Below the pieces are notes generated by a model that ran no database searches, was not told the origin of the DNA, and saw nothing but the letters and a program-made list of their open reading frames with translations. From Afifellaceae bacterium (lineage in GTDB: Bacteria > Pseudomonadota > Alphaproteobacteria > Rhizobiales > Afifellaceae): a DNA stretch of 48,282 bases. A program made the position numbers and the translations under genes. Below, one piece after another: positions 19,028 to 28,220 of this stretch; within the stretch, counting starts at the first letter, position 1; each line of letters starts with the position of its first letter. The stretch spans positions 1-48,282 of the forward strand of contig JANQKG010000039.1 in the NCBI GenBank assembly GCA_028281235.1, written 5' to 3'.

Positions 19028-19537
19028 TCATGCTCGTCGTGCGACGCGGCTGATCGCTGAATGTACGATCAGCTCGACAAAGAACACAACAGCCCCGACA
19101 GGCAGCGCCCAACTCAGGAACACAATGGCCGACTGGGCCCAATGGACTTCCCAGATCCCGGGGCCGTAGAACACGCTCTGGGGATTATGCTGGAATCCGG
19201 CATAGAGCATCAATCCGCCCGCTACGCAGCCAAGGACAAGAGCGTCGATGAAAGGCAGCAGGACCGACCTTCGGACCCAGAGGCTGCGACGCAAAAAGAG
19301 TCGATGAATGACCAGTTCCAGCACAAACACGCCAAAGGCTGCAGGCAAGCCAAAGCGCAGAACGGTCAAAACCCAATTCAGAACATGAACCCTGCTCGTA
19401 CTTTCATCGAAAAAGTACTCGAAATTGTTGAGGGGGACGATCCAATAGAGCATCCCTGCTGCGGCGATTGCGCCGAGCGCCGCAGCATCGGCCAGCGGCA
19501 CTACGTAGAAAAGATCCGCTCTTTTAGCCGTGATCAT
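19028..19537 (-). CDS. Four-helix membrane protein with internal duplication (putative immunity protein)
   Basis: I do not recognise a family. The 169-residue protein has four membrane helices (about 13-35, 54-78, 93-113 and 136-159) joined by two extramembrane loops, and it ends in a basic tail. The two halves align without gaps at an offset of 81 residues. LADAAALGAIAAAGMLY (15-31) matches FIDALVLGCVAGGLMLY (96-112), VH (50-51) matches VH (131-132), and GLPAAFGVFVLELVIHRL (63-80) matches ALPVGAVVFFVELIVHSA (144-161). So it is a tandem duplication of a two-helix hairpin. Its start overlaps the end of the upstream lysozyme-like gene by 4 nt. Base composition is low here: 27 G/C in 60 at 19381-19440. 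The inferred role is protection against the upstream protein; a holin-like or lipid-channel role is an alternative. Confidence 0.75.
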   Translation of the reverse strand: MITAKRADLFYVVPLADAAALGAIAAAGMLYWIVPLNNFEYFFDESTSRVHVLNWVLTVLRFGLPAAFGVFVLELVIHRLFLRRSLWVRRSVLLPFIDALVLGCVAGGLMLYAGFQHNPQSVFYGPGIWEVHWAQSAIVFLSWALPVGAVVFFVELIVHSAISRVARRA

Positions 19538-20286
19538 TTCTCCCAGGGCCTTGAATTGTACACAGCCTGAACGCGAGCACCATAATCGCTGACTATGGTG
19601 GCCGGCAGATAGTTATAGAGGGTGGCAATCTCAGCGACGCCTGCCGTGTCGAAGAGATTTCCGATGATGCCGCGGAGAATCACAGCACCGGCTCGGATGT
19701 TATTGAGTGGGACATTGAGCTTCGTTCGCCCACCGAATGCCTCGCCCCAGACGGACACGTTGATGTTCATCGGAAGGACCGAGTTGCTGATCCTGAGCGA
19801 GTCAGCAACGCGACCGTAATATCCTTGGGTTGTTTCAACGTACATGATCGCCCTGATTAGATCGGCATCAACGAGGGTCTCGGCCGCCACGATTTCGATT
19901 TCGGCGTTGTGTTTTGACACGTCGGAGAAAGCATCAACCGCGTGAACAGGAGCGCTTGGGTCGGCATTGGGATTGGGGGCGATGCGAAACCGAGTGCCGC
20001 GACCTCTTAGAACAAACATGCGCCGCCGACGTTCTCTTGCGTCCGACGATTCCTGCTCCGGCTCTTCAACGATCGTGTCGCGAACGTAGCCCTCCACCCG
20101 CGTCCACTGTCCGCCATCCGGTCGGCCCGCGGGCACGCGCGGCTGGTTGGGGTCGAAATTGGCTTTCAGCGCCAGCCGGAACCGAAGCATCTTCGCATCG
20201 AAGTCGAGCGCGGCGAGCCGCCAGTGAACGGCCAGCACCCCGACAGCAGGGTCAAATGAGGCCGCCCTAGGCTGAGACGAGATCAC
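19534..20286 (-). CDS. Lysozyme/transglycosylase-like protein with DPNQPRVPAG-GGQWT motif (putative effector)
   Basis: This 250-residue protein has no signal peptide. Residues 44-62 carry DPNQPRVPAGRPDGGQWT, a motif I associate with alphaproteobacterial toxin-like and phage-related proteins. A polar linker follows, with a basic patch (RERRRR, 85-90). The C-terminal domain (about 139-250) resembles the lysozyme-like superfamily: VDADLIRAIMYVETTQG with candidate catalytic Glu151, LPMNINVSVWGEAFGG where SLT enzymes have GLMQI, then NNIRAGAVILRGII and ATLYN...YGARVQAVYN. The start is a GTG at 20286, with GGTGGAG 11 nt upstream; the internal ATG at residue 33 is an alternative. It is coupled by a 4-nt overlap to a membrane protein, the order expected of effector then immunity. 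Lower GC than its flanks suggests acquisition. No secretion locus is present here. Confidence 0.65.
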   Translation of the reverse strand: MISSQPRAASFDPAVGVLAVHWRLAALDFDAKMLRFRLALKANFDPNQPRVPAGRPDGGQWTRVEGYVRDTIVEEPEQESSDARERRRRMFVLRGRGTRFRIAPNPNADPSAPVHAVDAFSDVSKHNAEIEIVAAETLVDADLIRAIMYVETTQGYYGRVADSLRISNSVLPMNINVSVWGEAFGGRTKLNVPLNNIRAGAVILRGIIGNLFDTAGVAEIATLYNYLPATIVSDYGARVQAVYNSRPWEK

Positions 20287-20446
20287 GGAAGCAACAGCTC
20301 CACCTTCATACTAGGAATTTATTCCTTCTCTCTGAAAGGTGTGGTGTCAAGACCGCCAGTGAGGTCGTCCTGACCGGCGCGAGCGCCCCGCCATTCTTGA
20401 ACCGTGGTGCGCCGCCCCCCATTTTGGAAGTCGGAGGCAAGGAGCC

Positions 20447-20917
20447 ATGACCAACGCCACGACGATCGATGCCGGTGAACTCGCCTTTGATCCGGCAACC
20501 CACCCTGAAGTCTACGAGGGGGTGCGCACGCGCCGGACCTTTGCCTTCCTCATCGACGCGGCAATCATCGTGTTCCTGATGGTCGTCGCCTATCTCGTCA
20601 TCGTCGTTGTGGGCATCCTGACGCTGGGCCTCGGGTTGCTGCTTCTGCCGGCGGTCTGGCCGGCGGTCGCGATCCTCTATTCCGTGCTCACGCTTGGCGG
20701 GCCGTATTCGGCGACGCTCGGAATGCGCTTCATGGGCATAGAGATCCGCCTGACAGATGGCGCGCGGCCAAGCTACGCGCTGGCCCTGGTGCATGCTCTC
20801 GGCTTCTGGTTCTCGCTCGCCGTCCTGACGCCGTTCATCCTGATGGTGGCGCTCTTCACCGAACGCAAGCAATTGCTGCACGACCTGGTGCTTGGCACGA
20901 TCGCCGTGCGCTCCTAA
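20447..20917 (+). CDS. RDD family membrane protein
   Basis: This 156-residue protein has the RDD domain. TRRTFAFLIDAAIIVFLMVV contains the Arg and Asp of the first helix, a second helical hairpin follows (about 60-85), and SATLGMRFMGIEIRLTDGARPS is the family's loop. The C-terminal helix is followed by ERKQLLHDLVLGTIAV, with the second conserved Asp. RDD proteins are of uncertain function, and some act in ion or metabolite transport. It lies 96 nt before bpt on the same strand, a common alphaproteobacterial pair. AAGGAG precedes the start. Confidence 0.92.
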   Translation: MTNATTIDAGELAFDPATHPEVYEGVRTRRTFAFLIDAAIIVFLMVVAYLVIVVVGILTLGLGLLLLPAVWPAVAILYSVLTLGGPYSATLGMRFMGIEIRLTDGARPSYALALVHALGFWFSLAVLTPFILMVALFTERKQLLHDLVLGTIAVRS

Positions 20918-21013
20918 TAATCCGCCGCCGCGCGCCCGATCATCCTTCGCTCCGCTCAGGACGCGTTCAAGCCCTCACTTGACGCAGAGCGAGTGTCGCG
21001 TGAGGCTCTGGGC

Positions 21014-21760
21014 ATGACCAAGGTCGTCACAGATGCGCACCAGTTCTATCTGACCGCGCCGAGCCCCTGCCCTTATCTGCCGGGGCGTCATGAGCGGAAG
21101 GTCTTCACGCATCTGGTCGGGCCCAACTCGAGCGCCCTGCACGACCTCCTGACGCAAGGCGGGTTTCGCCGCAGCCAGGGCATCGCCTATCGGCCGGCCT
21201 GCGAATGCTGCATGGCGTGCGTTTCCGTGCGGGTCTGCGCCGGCGCCTTCCGCCCGACGCAATCCATGAAACGGGTCGCCAAGCTCAACCGCGACCTGAT
21301 CGGCCGCTTTCGCCCGGCACAGGCCTCCAGCGAGCAATACAGCCTGTTCCGCCGCTATCTCGATAGCCGTCACGCGCATGGCGGCATGGCGCATATGTCG
21401 GTTCTCGACTACGCGCTGATGGTGGAGGACAGCCACGTGGAGACCGGTGTGGTGGAATATCGCCGGCGCGGGCCCGACAGCGCGATCAACGGGCGCGACC
21501 AGGGCGAAATCGTCGCCTGCACGCTAACCGACGTCCTCTCAGACGGATTGTCGATGGTCTATTCGTTTTTCGACCCCACGCAGTCCAACCGCTCGCTCGG
21601 CACCTATATGATCCTGGAGCATATCGAGCGGGCCCGAGCGCTCCACAAGCCATACGTGTATCTGGGCTATTGGGTCGATGACTCGCCCAAAATGGCCTAC
21701 AAAGCGCGGTTTCTGCCGCAGGAGCGCCTGTCGCCGCGAGGCTGGATTCGGTCCGAGTAG
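21014..21760 (+). CDS. bpt: Aspartate/glutamate leucyl-tRNA-protein transferase (arginyltransferase family)
   Basis: Bpt attaches leucine from leucyl-tRNA to N-terminal Asp or Glu, marking proteins for ClpAP degradation by the N-degron pathway. The 248-residue protein starts in typical style with [24 protein letters not shown]. The CxxC-type segment [16 protein letters not shown] is present, then [20 protein letters not shown] (GNAT-like core) and [20 protein letters not shown]. The ATG at 21014 was chosen over a GTG at 20993 because of a GTGAGG element and family length. A terminator follows directly. Confidence 0.95.
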   Translation: MTKVVTDAHQFYLTAPSPCPYLPGRHERKVFTHLVGPNSSALHDLLTQGGFRRSQGIAYRPACECCMACVSVRVCAGAFRPTQSMKRVAKLNRDLIGRFRPAQASSEQYSLFRRYLDSRHAHGGMAHMSVLDYALMVEDSHVETGVVEYRRRGPDSAINGRDQGEIVACTLTDVLSDGLSMVYSFFDPTQSNRSLGTYMILEHIERARALHKPYVYLGYWVDDSPKMAYKARFLPQERLSPRGWIRSE

Positions 21761-21763
21761 CGC

Positions 21764-21786
21764 TAACCCTTATCACGGGTTTTTTG
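21764..21786 (+). terminator. Terminator of bpt
   Basis: AACCC (21765-21769) pairs with GGGTT (21777-21781) around TTATCAC, followed by a run of T to 21785, four bases after the bpt stop. The stem is short, but the U-tract is good. Confidence 0.65.
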
Positions 21787-21883
21787 AGCCGCGACAAAAA
21801 ATCGATTTTTACGTATTGGAACTGGCAGTGGAACTCGGCTACAACCTGCCGGTCGAAAATATAACGTGTGGGGTAAGCAGGCC

Positions 21884-22333
21884 ATGGCCAAAGCAGCGAC
21901 ACCAATGGATGCGCTCGTTGGAGCGCGCCTTCGTTCGCGGCGGAAGCACCTTAGGATGAGTCAAGAACGGCTGGGAAAAGAGATCGGCGTCTCTTTTCAA
22001 CAGGTTCAAAAATACGAGAACGGGACCAACCGCATCGGGGCCGGACGGTTGGCAGAGATCAGCAAAGTTTTGGATGTGCCGGTGGCCTACTTCTTCACCG
22101 AAGGGTCAACGGGTAGTGGCGCTGACAGCGAGAAAGTGGATGCACGCGCTGTCTTGAGCGAACCGGGCGCTGCGGAGTTGCTGCAGGCCTATTCGCAGAT
22201 CGGCAGCCTGGCGTTGCGCAACGCGGTCGTCAGGCTGGCGCGGGATCTGGCCGGAAGCTACGGCGAAGGCCGCTCATCCAAAAACATGCAGGCCGCCCGC
22301 ACAAACGACCGATTGACCAAAGCCGTTCCTTAA
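21884..22333 (+). CDS. XRE-family HTH transcriptional regulator (PraR-like)
   Basis: This 149-residue protein has an N-terminal Cro/C1-type helix-turn-helix: VGARLRSRRKHLRMSQERLGKEIGVSFQQVQKYENGTNRIGAGRLAEISKVLDVPVAYFF (about 10-70). The C-terminal 75 residues include LLQAYSQIGSLALRNAVVRLARDLA, a probable dimerisation helix. The HTH is close to the PraR-type regulators of rhizobia, which control surface and symbiosis traits, though orthology is not proven. The ATG at 21884 is chosen over a GTG at 21866; an ATG at 21905 (MDALVGARL) is a shorter option. The upstream 100 nt are AT-rich, and a strong terminator follows the stop. Confidence 0.85.
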   Translation: MAKAATPMDALVGARLRSRRKHLRMSQERLGKEIGVSFQQVQKYENGTNRIGAGRLAEISKVLDVPVAYFFTEGSTGSGADSEKVDARAVLSEPGAAELLQAYSQIGSLALRNAVVRLARDLAGSYGEGRSSKNMQAARTNDRLTKAVP

Positions 22334-22335
22334 AC

Positions 22336-22366
22336 GACTCGGTTCTGACTCCATCAGAACCGAGTC
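22336..22366 (+). terminator. Strong hairpin terminator after the XRE regulator
   Basis: GACTCGGTTCTGA (22336-22348) pairs perfectly with TCAGAACCGAGTC (22354-22366), a 13-bp stem with a CTCCA loop, two bases after the stop. It is followed by CCCTCCTCTT rather than a U-run. Being symmetrical, it may also serve the opposing parC transcript. Confidence 0.65.
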
Positions 22367-22423
22367 CCCTCCTCTTAGACGATGTGAACGTACCGCCCGA
22401 CGCTTGCGCTATCGGACGCGGCG

Positions 22424-24694
22424 TCAGGTCTTGTCGTTCAGCACGTCGCCGAACTTGTTCGTCTTGGGGAAGCCTTGCGGGGCCAAACGTCCGGCCTGCG
22501 CCCGGTCACCCATCCAGTCGCGCAGCTCTTTGACGGTGCGCATGTGCATGCGTCCGGCCGCATCGGTCCAGCTCAGCCCGTCGGCCTTCTTGAAGACGCG
22601 CGCGTCCGATAGCTCGCCGTCCTTGTAGCGTTGCAGCCTGACGCCCTTGCCGCGCGCCATCTCCGGCAGCTGTGATACGTCGAAGATGATCATCTTACGG
22701 TTGGTGCCGATGACCGCGATCAGGTCGCCGTCGGCGGGAACGCAGACCTTTGCCTCGTCCTTGCCAGAGACGTTCAGCACCTGCTTGCCCTTGCGGGTAT
22801 TTGCGACGAGTTCGCTTTCGGTCGCGCGGAAGCCGTATCCGGCGGCGCTGGCGATGACCAGCTTGCGCTCCGGATCGTAAGGAAACATCGTCACGACATC
22901 CTGGTCCTTGTCCATGTCCACCATCAGGCGGACCGGCTCACCGTGGCCGCGGCCCCCGGGGAGCTTGGCCACCTCCAAGGTGAACACGCGGCCGCCGGTG
23001 GACAGGACCAGCACCTTGTCGGTCGTCGAAGCGTGGAAGGCGCGCTTCAGCCGGTCACCTTCCTTGAAGGAGAGGCCGGAATGATCCGCCATATGGCCAC
23101 GCATGGCGCGGATCCACCCCTTCTCCGACAGGACCACGGTGACCGGCTCGCGCTCGATCATCGCCTCCTGGATCTCGCCGACGTCGATCTCCGGCGCATC
23201 CTCAAAGCGCGTGCGGCGGCCGCCGATCGGCGTGTCGGACGCAAACGCCTTCTTCACTTCACCGACTTCATAGGCGACGCATTTCCACTGCCGATCCTCC
23301 GATTTCAGCAGTGCCCGCAGGTCTTTTCGCTCCGCCTTCAGATCATCGAATTCCTTGCGGATCTCGATCTCATCGATCTTGCGCAACGCGCGCAGCCGCA
23401 TGTTGAGGATCGCCTCGACCTGCGGCTCACTGAGGTCGAAGCGGGCGATCATCACGGCCTTGGGATCGTCCTCCTCGCGGATGATGCGGATCACCTCATC
23501 CAAATTGAGATAGGCAATCAGATAGCCGCCAAGCACCTCAAGCCGGTCGGCGATCTTGCCGAGCCGGAACTCGGTGCGGCGCTTGAGCACGATCTTGCGG
23601 TGCTCAAGCCACTCGGTGAGCACGTCGCGCAGCGACAGCACGTTGGGCACCTGGCCGCGCGACAGCACATTCATGTTGAGCGAGAAGCGCGATTCCAGGT
23701 CCGTCGCATGGAAGAGCGATTCCATCATCAGGCCGGGATCGACAGCGCGGCTCTTCGGCTCAATGACGATGCGCACGTCCTCTGCACTTTCGTCGCGGAT
23801 GTCGCCGACCAGCGGCAGCTTGCGCTGCTCGATGAGGCCGGCGATCTGCTCAATCAGCCGGCTCTTCTGCACCTGGTACGGAATCTCCGTGACCACCGCC
23901 ACCCAAGTGCCGCGGCCGGTATCCTCACGCTGCCAGAAGGCGCGCACGCGCATGCCGCCGCGCCCGGTCTTGTAGATCTCCGCAAGCGTCTCGCGCGACG
24001 AGACGATCACGCCGCCGGTGGGGAAGTCGGGCCCCGGCACCAGCTCCATCAGCTTTGCGGGCGTCGCCTTGGGATGCTTGATGAGATGCAGCGCCGCGTC
24101 GCAGAGTTCCGCCACGTTATGCGGCGGGATGTTGGTGGCCATGCCGACGGCAATGCCCGCCGACCCGTTGGCGAGCAGATTGGGAAAGGCGCCCGGCAGC
24201 ACCACCGGCTCCTCGCCCTCGCCGTCATAGGTGGGACGGAAGTCGACGGCGTCCTCGTCGATGCCGCGCAAAAGCAGCTCCGCCACGGCGGTCATCCGCG
24301 CCTCGGTGTAGCGCATGGCCGCGGCGTTATCGCCGTCGACATTGCCGAAATTGCCCTGCCCGTCGACCAGCGGATAACGCACGGCGAAATCCTGGGCTAG
24401 GCGCACCAGCGCATCGTAGATGGCCTGGTCGCCATGCGGGTGGAAGTTGCCCATCACCTCGCCGACCACCTTGGCGGACTTCTTGTAGCCGCCGGCCGGG
24501 TTGAGGCGCATTTCGCGCATGGCGTAGAGGATGCGCCGGTGCACCGGCTTCAGCCCGTCGCGCACATCCGGCAGCGCGCGGTTCATGATGGTGGAGAGCG
24601 CGTAGGCGAGATAGCGCTCCTCCAACGCCGTGCGCAGATTGACCGGTACGATCTCGCCGCCTGAGCCGTTCTCAGGAATCACTTCTTTGCCCAT
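22424..24694 (-). CDS. parC: DNA topoisomerase IV subunit A
   Basis: ParC with ParE decatenates daughter chromosomes. The 756-residue protein shows the winged-helix core [44 protein letters not shown] and the catalytic Tyr129 in [10 protein letters not shown]. The tower and coiled-coil region follow. The C-terminal part (residues 500-756) has degenerate beta-pinwheel blades ([19 protein letters not shown]-like and [12 protein letters not shown]), fewer and less regular than the GyrA boxes, which favours ParC over GyrA. Position 80-91 corresponds to the quinolone-resistance region. It is divergent from ruvX. Confidence 0.95.
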   Translation of the reverse strand: MGKEVIPENGSGGEIVPVNLRTALEERYLAYALSTIMNRALPDVRDGLKPVHRRILYAMREMRLNPAGGYKKSAKVVGEVMGNFHPHGDQAIYDALVRLAQDFAVRYPLVDGQGNFGNVDGDNAAAMRYTEARMTAVAELLLRGIDEDAVDFRPTYDGEGEEPVVLPGAFPNLLANGSAGIAVGMATNIPPHNVAELCDAALHLIKHPKATPAKLMELVPGPDFPTGGVIVSSRETLAEIYKTGRGGMRVRAFWQREDTGRGTWVAVVTEIPYQVQKSRLIEQIAGLIEQRKLPLVGDIRDESAEDVRIVIEPKSRAVDPGLMMESLFHATDLESRFSLNMNVLSRGQVPNVLSLRDVLTEWLEHRKIVLKRRTEFRLGKIADRLEVLGGYLIAYLNLDEVIRIIREEDDPKAVMIARFDLSEPQVEAILNMRLRALRKIDEIEIRKEFDDLKAERKDLRALLKSEDRQWKCVAYEVGEVKKAFASDTPIGGRRTRFEDAPEIDVGEIQEAMIEREPVTVVLSEKGWIRAMRGHMADHSGLSFKEGDRLKRAFHASTTDKVLVLSTGGRVFTLEVAKLPGGRGHGEPVRLMVDMDKDQDVVTMFPYDPERKLVIASAAGYGFRATESELVANTRKGKQVLNVSGKDEAKVCVPADGDLIAVIGTNRKMIIFDVSQLPEMARGKGVRLQRYKDGELSDARVFKKADGLSWTDAAGRMHMRTVKELRDWMGDRAQAGRLAPQGFPKTNKFGDVLNDKT

Positions 24695-24776
24695 GGCCGG
24701 GTGCTTAGCGCAGCCGGCATTCGGCGGACAACAACCCAGTTCTGCGCCGCTCGCGTGTGCGTGCTAAGCATGCGCC

Positions 24777-25277
24777 ATGGCGCGACCCGGCACCGACATT
24801 GCGATCGAAGACCTCCGCGCGCGGCTTGAGCCCGGTGCGCGGCTCGCCGGGCTCGATCTCGGCACCAAGACCATCGGCGTCGCGCTTTCGGATATTGGGC
24901 TGGCGATCGCCACGCCCTTCAAGACCATCCGCCGCGAGAAATTCGCCAGGGACGCGGAAGAGCTGCTGGCGCTTTGCGCGGCGGAGAATGTCGGCGGGCT
25001 CATCCTCGGCCTGCCGGTCAACATGAACGGCACGGAGGGCCCCCGCGCGCAGGCGACGCGCGCGTTTCTGCGCAATCTCAGCACCCTGACCGATCTGCCG
25101 GTGGTGCTGTGGGATGAGCGGCTCTCCACGGCGGCGGCGGAACGCGCCATGCTGGAGGCGGATCTCTCGCGCAAGAAACGGGCGGAGAAGATCGACGCCG
25201 CCGCGGCAGCGTTCATTCTGCAGGGCGCGCTGGATCGGCTGGCGGGGCTTGGCGGAGGGTCTCCTGTGGTGAGATGA
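24777..25277 (+). CDS. ruvX: Holliday junction resolvase-like protein RuvX (YqgF)
   Basis: This 166-residue RNase H-fold protein belongs to the YqgF/RuvX family, implicated in 16S rRNA 5'-end maturation and possibly in junction resolution. Motifs are [18 protein letters not shown] with the first acidic residue, [17 protein letters not shown], and [18 protein letters not shown] with Asp/Glu. The final conserved Asp lies in [17 protein letters not shown]. It is divergent from parC with an 82-nt gap. A composite repeat fills the region after it. Confidence 0.94.
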   Translation: MARPGTDIAIEDLRARLEPGARLAGLDLGTKTIGVALSDIGLAIATPFKTIRREKFARDAEELLALCAAENVGGLILGLPVNMNGTEGPRAQATRAFLRNLSTLTDLPVVLWDERLSTAAAERAMLEADLSRKKRAEKIDAAAAAFILQGALDRLAGLGGGSPVVR

Positions 25278-25314
25278 GCCGAACGCGCGCCCTGCCACGA
25301 CAAACCTTGCGTCG

Positions 25315-25524
25315 TCATCCCGGTTCGGCCGAAGGCCGAGACCGGGACCCATGATCACCGACGCCAACTTGGTGGTTATGGGTCCCACACAAGCGCTGAC
25401 GCGCTTTGCGGGATGACAAACGAGACGGGGGTGCGGGGGACCTTCCCGCACTTCGCTTGCGCTCCATGCGGGCTACGGGCTGCCGGGTGTCGTAGCCCGG
25501 ATGGATCGAAGTGCAATCCGGGAT
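25315..25524. repeat. Composite intergenic repeat, locus A (order R-P-Q)
   Basis: Three modules lie between convergent ruvX and the acyl-CoA dehydrogenase gene. R (25315-25420) runs from GTCATCCCGGTTCGGCCGAA to GCGGGATGACAA and contains GACCGGGACCCATGA with GGGTCCC returning. P (25445-25476) is CCCGCACTTCG...CCATGCGGGCTAC. Q (25491-25524) is CGTAGCCCGGATGGATCGAA...AATCCGGGAT. Each is self-complementary. The same modules recur in other orders near 29.6, 37.2 and 48.2 kb. Confidence 0.85.
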
Positions 25525-25532
25525 TTCGGAAA

Positions 25533-27170
25533 CTACCGCACTGCCGGCGCGACGTAGTCGATGAGCTTGCCGCCGTCGAAGCGGCCGTCGATCATGCCGT
25601 AGGTGGCGCGCCAGGGCCGGCCGAGGCGGGTTTCGATGAACGCATCGGCGAAGGCGGCCGGAAAGTCGCGGCGAAGCGCCGCCGCGGCCGCGGTCAGCGC
25701 AAGCTGCTCGGTCAAGATGCGGGCGGAGCCCTCGTCCTCTTGTGCCACGGCGGCAGCGGCGGCGAGCACATCGACGGCCGCCTTGGAGCCAGCGCCTAAT
25801 TCATCGCCGATCGTCCCCAGAACCTGGTCCAGCACGCCGTCGACGCGGAGCGCGCGCACCACATCAAGCGCCATGACGTTGCCTGAGCCCTCCCAGATCG
25901 CGTTGACCGGCGCCTCGCGATAAAGCCGCGGCAAAGCGCTTTCCTCGATGTAGCCGTTGCCGCCGAGGCACTCCATCGCCTCGTAGAGGAAGGCCGGGCC
26001 GGTCTTGCATATCCAGTATTTCACGGCGGGCGTCATCAGCCGCGCATAGGCCTCCTCTGCCGGCTGGCTGTCTGCCATGTCGAAGGCCTCCGCCAACCGC
26101 ATGGCGAGCGCCAGTGCGCCGGCGAGATCGAGCGCCATGTCGCCGAGCACCCGCTGCATCAACGGCTGATCGAAGAGCGGCTTTCCAAAGGCTGAGCGAT
26201 GGCGCGCATGATGCGCGGCTTCCGCAAACCCGGCGCGCATCAGTCCGGCCGTGGCGACGGCGCAATCAAGCCGCGTCAGCGTCACCATCTCCAGGATGGT
26301 CGTGATGCCCCGCCCCTCATCGCCGACGCGCCAGGCGAACGCGTCGTCGAACTCCACTTCGGCCGAGGCATTTGAGCGGTTGCCGAGCTTGTCCTTCAGC
26401 CGCTCCAGGCGGATGGCGTTGACGCTGCCGTCGGGCCGGAAGCGCGGCATGAGAAAACAGGTCAGCCCGCCTTCCGCCTGCGCCAGCACCAGGAAGGCGT
26501 CCGACGTCGGGGCGGACATGAACCATTTGTGCCCGGTCAGCCGATAGACTTCCCCCTCCTCCACCACGGCGCGGGTCGTGTTGGCGCGGACATCCGTGCC
26601 GCCCTGCTTCTCCGTCATACCCATGCCGATCGTGACGCCGCGCTTCTCCTCCAGGGGACGGAAGGAGCGGTCATAGGTGCGGGAGAGGACCCTCGGCGCC
26701 CAAGCCTCCAGGAGCGATGGGGCGTGCTTGAGGCTCGCCAGCGCCGCGTTGGTCATGGTCATGGGGCAGAGATGGCCGCATTCGGTCTCAGCCGTCATGT
26801 AGAGCCGCGCCGCGCGCGCGCGATGGCGCAGCCCCGCTTCGTCCTCGCCCCGGTCGAAGGCCGAGCAATGCAGGCCGGCAGCCATAGAGCGCCGCATCAG
26901 CGCATGATAGGCGGGATGGAACACGACCTGATCGATGCGCCGGCCTTGCGCATCGTAGCGCTCCAGCTCCGGATCGTTGCGGTTGGCGAGGCGGGCGAAC
27001 TCGCGGGCCTCATGCGTGCCCCAGAAGGTGCCGAGCTCTGAGAGGCCCTGCTGAACGGCGTCCGGGAAGCCGGAGACCGCGAGACCCAGAAGCGGATCGC
27101 TTTCGAACAGGTTGATGCCGCCATAGGGCGGCGTCTGATTGAGGACGATGTGGGTGTCCCGGCCGGTCAT
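25533..27170 (-). CDS. Acyl-CoA dehydrogenase family protein, AidB type
   Basis: This 545-residue flavoprotein resembles AidB, the adaptive-response acyl-CoA dehydrogenase relative. Family segments are the long N-terminal region [51 protein letters not shown] (FAD contact), [11 protein letters not shown], and [15 protein letters not shown]. The C-terminus has [32 protein letters not shown] with Arg and Glu near the catalytic site. The start is ATG at 27170, with a TTG directly before it. In E. coli AidB binds DNA and is induced by alkylation. Whether this one protects DNA or oxidises an acyl-CoA is not decided by sequence. It is divergent from pyrB. Confidence 0.9.
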   Translation of the reverse strand: MTGRDTHIVLNQTPPYGGINLFESDPLLGLAVSGFPDAVQQGLSELGTFWGTHEAREFARLANRNDPELERYDAQGRRIDQVVFHPAYHALMRRSMAAGLHCSAFDRGEDEAGLRHRARAARLYMTAETECGHLCPMTMTNAALASLKHAPSLLEAWAPRVLSRTYDRSFRPLEEKRGVTIGMGMTEKQGGTDVRANTTRAVVEEGEVYRLTGHKWFMSAPTSDAFLVLAQAEGGLTCFLMPRFRPDGSVNAIRLERLKDKLGNRSNASAEVEFDDAFAWRVGDEGRGITTILEMVTLTRLDCAVATAGLMRAGFAEAAHHARHRSAFGKPLFDQPLMQRVLGDMALDLAGALALAMRLAEAFDMADSQPAEEAYARLMTPAVKYWICKTGPAFLYEAMECLGGNGYIEESALPRLYREAPVNAIWEGSGNVMALDVVRALRVDGVLDQVLGTIGDELGAGSKAAVDVLAAAAAVAQEDEGSARILTEQLALTAAAAALRRDFPAAFADAFIETRLGRPWRATYGMIDGRFDGGKLIDYVAPAVR

Positions 27171-27269
27171 CAATTGTCTTTCCGTCCACCGCTTTCTGTG
27201 TGCAAGGGGCGCGTCGGCCGCGCCTTGCGATTGCCCCGGGAGGGCCGAGGTCTTATAGGGGCGACTTTA

Positions 27270-28220
27270 ATGGCTTCTCAGTTCGCGCACAGGCATCTTC
27301 TGGGGATCGAAGGCCTCTCCCCCCAGGATATTGCCTTTCTGCTCGATTCAGCGGAAGCGGCGATCGACGTCAGCCGGCAGGTGGAGAAGAAGAAAGCCAC
27401 GCTGCGCGGCCGCACGCAGATCAATCTCTTCTTCGAAGCCTCAACGCGCACGCAATCCTCCTTCGAACTGGCGGGAAAACGCCTCGGCGCCGACGTCATG
27501 AACATGGCGGTCTCCTCCTCCTCGGTGAAGAAGGGCGAGACGCTGGTCGACACGGCCATGACGCTGAACGCCATGCGGCCTGACCTCTTGGTCGTGCGCC
27601 ACCATGCCGCCGGCGCCGTGGCGCTTCTGGCGCAGAAGGTGGAATGTGCCGTCATCAATGCCGGCGACGGCGCACATGAGCATCCCACACAGGCGCTGCT
27701 CGACGCGCTGACGATCCGCCGTCACAAGGGCCGGCTCGGCGGCCTTGTCGTGGCGATCTGTGGCGACGTGGCGCATTCGCGCGTGGCGCGCTCCAACATC
27801 CTTCTGCTCGCCGCCATGGGTGCGCGGATCCGCGTGGTCGCGCCCTCCACGCTCATCCCGGCCGACATGGACCGCCTAGGCGTGGAGGTACACACCTCAA
27901 TGCGTGACGGACTGGCCGACGCCGACGTGGTGATGATGCTCAGGCTGCAGCGCGAGCGCATGGACGCGGCCTACATTCCGAGCGTGCGCGAATATTTCCG
28001 CATCTGGGGGCTCGACCAGGAGAAGCTCGGCTGGGCGAAGCCCGACGCCATCGTCATGCATCCCGGCCCCATGAATCGTGGCGTGGAGATCGATCCGCTG
28101 ATCGCCGACGGCGCGCAGAGCGTCATCCGCGAGCAGGTGGAGATGGGCGTGGCTGTGCGCATGGCAGTGCTGGAGGCGCTGGGCCAGGGCCTGCCTGAGG
28201 TCGTCGGCCTGGTGGCATGA
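27270..28220 (+). CDS. pyrB: Aspartate carbamoyltransferase catalytic subunit
   Basis: PyrB joins carbamoyl phosphate and aspartate, the first committed step of pyrimidine synthesis. The 316-residue protein has the carbamoyl-phosphate loop [11 protein letters not shown], the [12 protein letters not shown] loop, [10 protein letters not shown] and the [11 protein letters not shown] segment. The ATG at 27270 has AGGGG upstream; a longer frame to 27150 lies over the divergent gene and was rejected. No regulatory subunit pyrI is seen. The stop overlaps the next gene by 4 nt, which links it to the dihydroorotase-like partner. Confidence 0.96.
   Translation: MASQFAHRHLLGIEGLSPQDIAFLLDSAEAAIDVSRQVEKKKATLRGRTQINLFFEASTRTQSSFELAGKRLGADVMNMAVSSSSVKKGETLVDTAMTLNAMRPDLLVVRHHAAGAVALLAQKVECAVINAGDGAHEHPTQALLDALTIRRHKGRLGGLVVAICGDVAHSRVARSNILLLAAMGARIRVVAPSTLIPADMDRLGVEVHTSMRDGLADADVVMMLRLQRERMDAAYIPSVREYFRIWGLDQEKLGWAKPDAIVMHPGPMNRGVEIDPLIADGAQSVIREQVEMGVAVRMAVLEALGQGLPEVVGLVA

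Noticed and set aside
19028-20286. The low-GC gene pair as part of a full prophage
   Set aside because: No integrase, capsid, terminase or tail gene is present, and both flanks are conserved chromosomal genes. A remnant cannot be excluded, but nothing positive supports a prophage.
22424-24694. parC as gyrA
   Set aside because: The C-terminal blades are degenerate, no GyrA-box is seen, and length and neighbour ruvX do not favour GyrA.
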